Source: Leeuwenhoekiella polynyae (GTDB lineage: Bacteria > Bacteroidota > Bacteroidia > Flavobacteriales > Flavobacteriaceae). Taken from it: a DNA stretch of 64,000 bases. Each line of letters starts with the position of its first letter. Positions within the stretch are counted from its first letter, which is position 1. The stretch is from positions 1 through 64,000 of the forward strand of contig NZ_QOVK01000016.1 of the NCBI RefSeq assembly GCF_004104075.1, given 5' to 3'. The notes beneath the pieces are model-generated. The model worked only from the letters and a program-made list of their open reading frames with translations, was not told where the DNA came from and ran no database searches. Positions 63,162-64,000 of the stretch are shown piece by piece. Both the position numbers and the translations under genes were made by a program.

Positions 63162-64000
63162 ATGAAAAATTATATTAAATATATGGCTTTGTCAGCCGTG
63201 CTTTTAACTGCTTGTGAAGCTGAATTAGACAATCCTATTGAAGATGGTGGTGTGTATACCATTGGGGAAGCAGATTTCTCAAATTATATAGCGGTAGGTA
63301 ACTCGCTGACTTCTGGTTATGCTGATGGGGCGTTGTATATAAGTGGCCAACAAAATAGTTTTCCTAAAATTTTAGCCGGACAGTTTGCTTTAGCTGGTGG
63401 GGGTGAGTTTACACAGCCCTTAGTTGATGATAACACAGGAGGTCTATTGGCAGGAGGTACTCAAATTCAACCGAATCGTTTTGTGTTAGCATTAGATGCT
63501 GATGGAAATCCGGAGCCTGTCCGTTTAGAAGGTACGGCTACTACAGATATTACTAACGTGCTTTCTGGACCTTTTAATAATATGGGGGTGCCTGGAGCTA
63601 AAAGTTTTCATTTGGTAGCACCGGGTTATGGAAATATTGCAGGTGTTGCAACGGGTGCTTCTAATCCTTATTTTGTGCGTTTCGCTTCGGCTACAGATGC
63701 AACAGTTATAAGGGATGCAGCAGCTCAAAATCCTACGTTCTTCTCGTTATGGATTGGTAATAACGATATTTTAAGTTTCGCGACAAGTGGAGGAACGGGT
63801 GTTGATCAGACCGGAAATTTGGATCCTTCGACGTATGGAGCTAATGATATCACAGACCCTAATGTCTTTGCAAGTGTTTACAATTCGGAAATTCAGGCAT
63901 TAACGGCTTCTGCTACAGGTGGAGTTGTTTTCAATATACCCGATGTGACGTCAATTCCGTTTTTTACAACAGTACCATTTAATGCAATTCCTTTAGATGC
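63162..64000 (+). CDS. SGNH/GDSL hydrolase lipoprotein (truncated by window end)
   Basis: The frame starts at ATG 63162 and is open to the window edge (about 279 residues). A lipoprotein signal ends LLTAC (Cys18). SGNH blocks are visible: block I with the nucleophile in YIAVGNSLTSGYADG, block II in NMGVPGAKSF with its Gly, and block III with Asn in WIGNNDIL. Block V lies outside the window. The substrate is unknown; pairing with the FadL-like porin suggests lipid or ester hydrolysis at the cell surface. Confidence 0.85.
   Translation, partial: MKNYIKYMALSAVLLTACEAELDNPIEDGGVYTIGEADFSNYIAVGNSLTSGYADGALYISGQQNSFPKILAGQFALAGGGEFTQPLVDDNTGGLLAGGTQIQPNRFVLALDADGNPEPVRLEGTATTDITNVLSGPFNNMGVPGAKSFHLVAPGYGNIAGVATGASNPYFVRFASATDATVIRDAAAQNPTFFSLWIGNNDILSFATSGGTGVDQTGNLDPSTYGANDITDPNVFASVYNSEIQALTASATGGVVFNIPDVTSIPFFTTVPFNAIPLD

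Noticed and set aside
1-64000. Mobile elements, CRISPR arrays, tRNAs, defence islands
   Set aside because: No transposase or integrase, no regularly spaced repeats, no cloverleaf and no recognised defence genes were seen on either strand.

Overview
The window reads as chromosomal DNA from a gliding marine-type member of the Flavobacteriaceae (phylum Bacteroidota). The evidence is a moderately AT-rich base composition, repeated TAnnTTTG promoter elements (the Bacteroidota -7 box) just ahead of genes, few Shine-Dalgarno sites, an alternative complex III operon, type IX secretion/gliding genes (sprA, remB, a porP/sprF paralogue, porG), and flavobacterial-style TonB proteins. No tRNA, rRNA, insertion sequence, phage gene or CRISPR array was seen. 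This is almost entirely core genome with small accessory insertions.

Layout. 1-163: a structured RNA candidate ending at a two-way terminator shared with a SPOR-domain gene. 795-12644: actABCDEF-coxBA, encoding a quinol:cytochrome c oxidoreductase (alternative complex III) together with the core of its aa3-type oxidase. 12766-16043: ruvB, a cytochrome P450 and queG in one unit. 16200-19777: a compact sugar operon (GPH/SLC45-like permease, GH100-like invertase, PfkB fructokinase) that looks like an intracellular sucrose pathway, with a LacI-type palindrome upstream. 19850-22159: malic enzyme/phosphotransacetylase fusion. 22234-34860: ruvA, giant sprA, gcvH, a VanZ-like gene, two tonB genes and remB. 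34880-40741: a Dabb lipoprotein and then the oxidase assembly and accessory cluster (cyoE, two subunit III genes, subunit IV, a cysteine-free SCO-like protein, SCO, DUF420/CtaM-like and a small CxxC membrane protein). 40861-47953: an ABC ATPase, two MacB-type permeases, two periplasmic adaptors and a TolC-type channel. 47957-48631: tsaB. 48655-50910 (minus): MscS channel, dodecin and Nfu scaffold. 51052-52044: PorP/SprF-family protein. 52041-60042 (mostly minus): murI, two Skp/OmpH chaperones, bamA, uppS, porG, nadK and a CBS protein. 60129-64000: pdxJ, an alpha/beta hydrolase, a FadL-type porin and a truncated SGNH-hydrolase lipoprotein.

How it fits together. Two separated clusters build one respiratory branch: quinol -> ActA-F hemes -> CuA/CoxA, with heme O synthesis, subunits III/IV and copper delivery encoded 23 kb away. 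SprA, RemB, PorP/SprF and PorG belong to secretion and gliding; TonB, BamA and Skp supply envelope energy and outer membrane assembly. The sucrose cassette feeds fructose-6-phosphate and glucose into central metabolism.

Most unusual signals: a calcium-binding TSP3-type insert inside SprA; a canonical EF-hand loop inside the DUF420 oxidase-assembly protein; a strong bidirectional terminator hairpin embedded within tsaB codons; a helix-hairpin-helix tail on ActC; a six-heme ActA; three consecutive genes sharing a cysteine-marked TonB-C-like module; and a TTG-N20-TATCTTTG promoter that forces cyoE to a downstream TTG start. I did not find a clearly new multi-gene defence or mobile system here.
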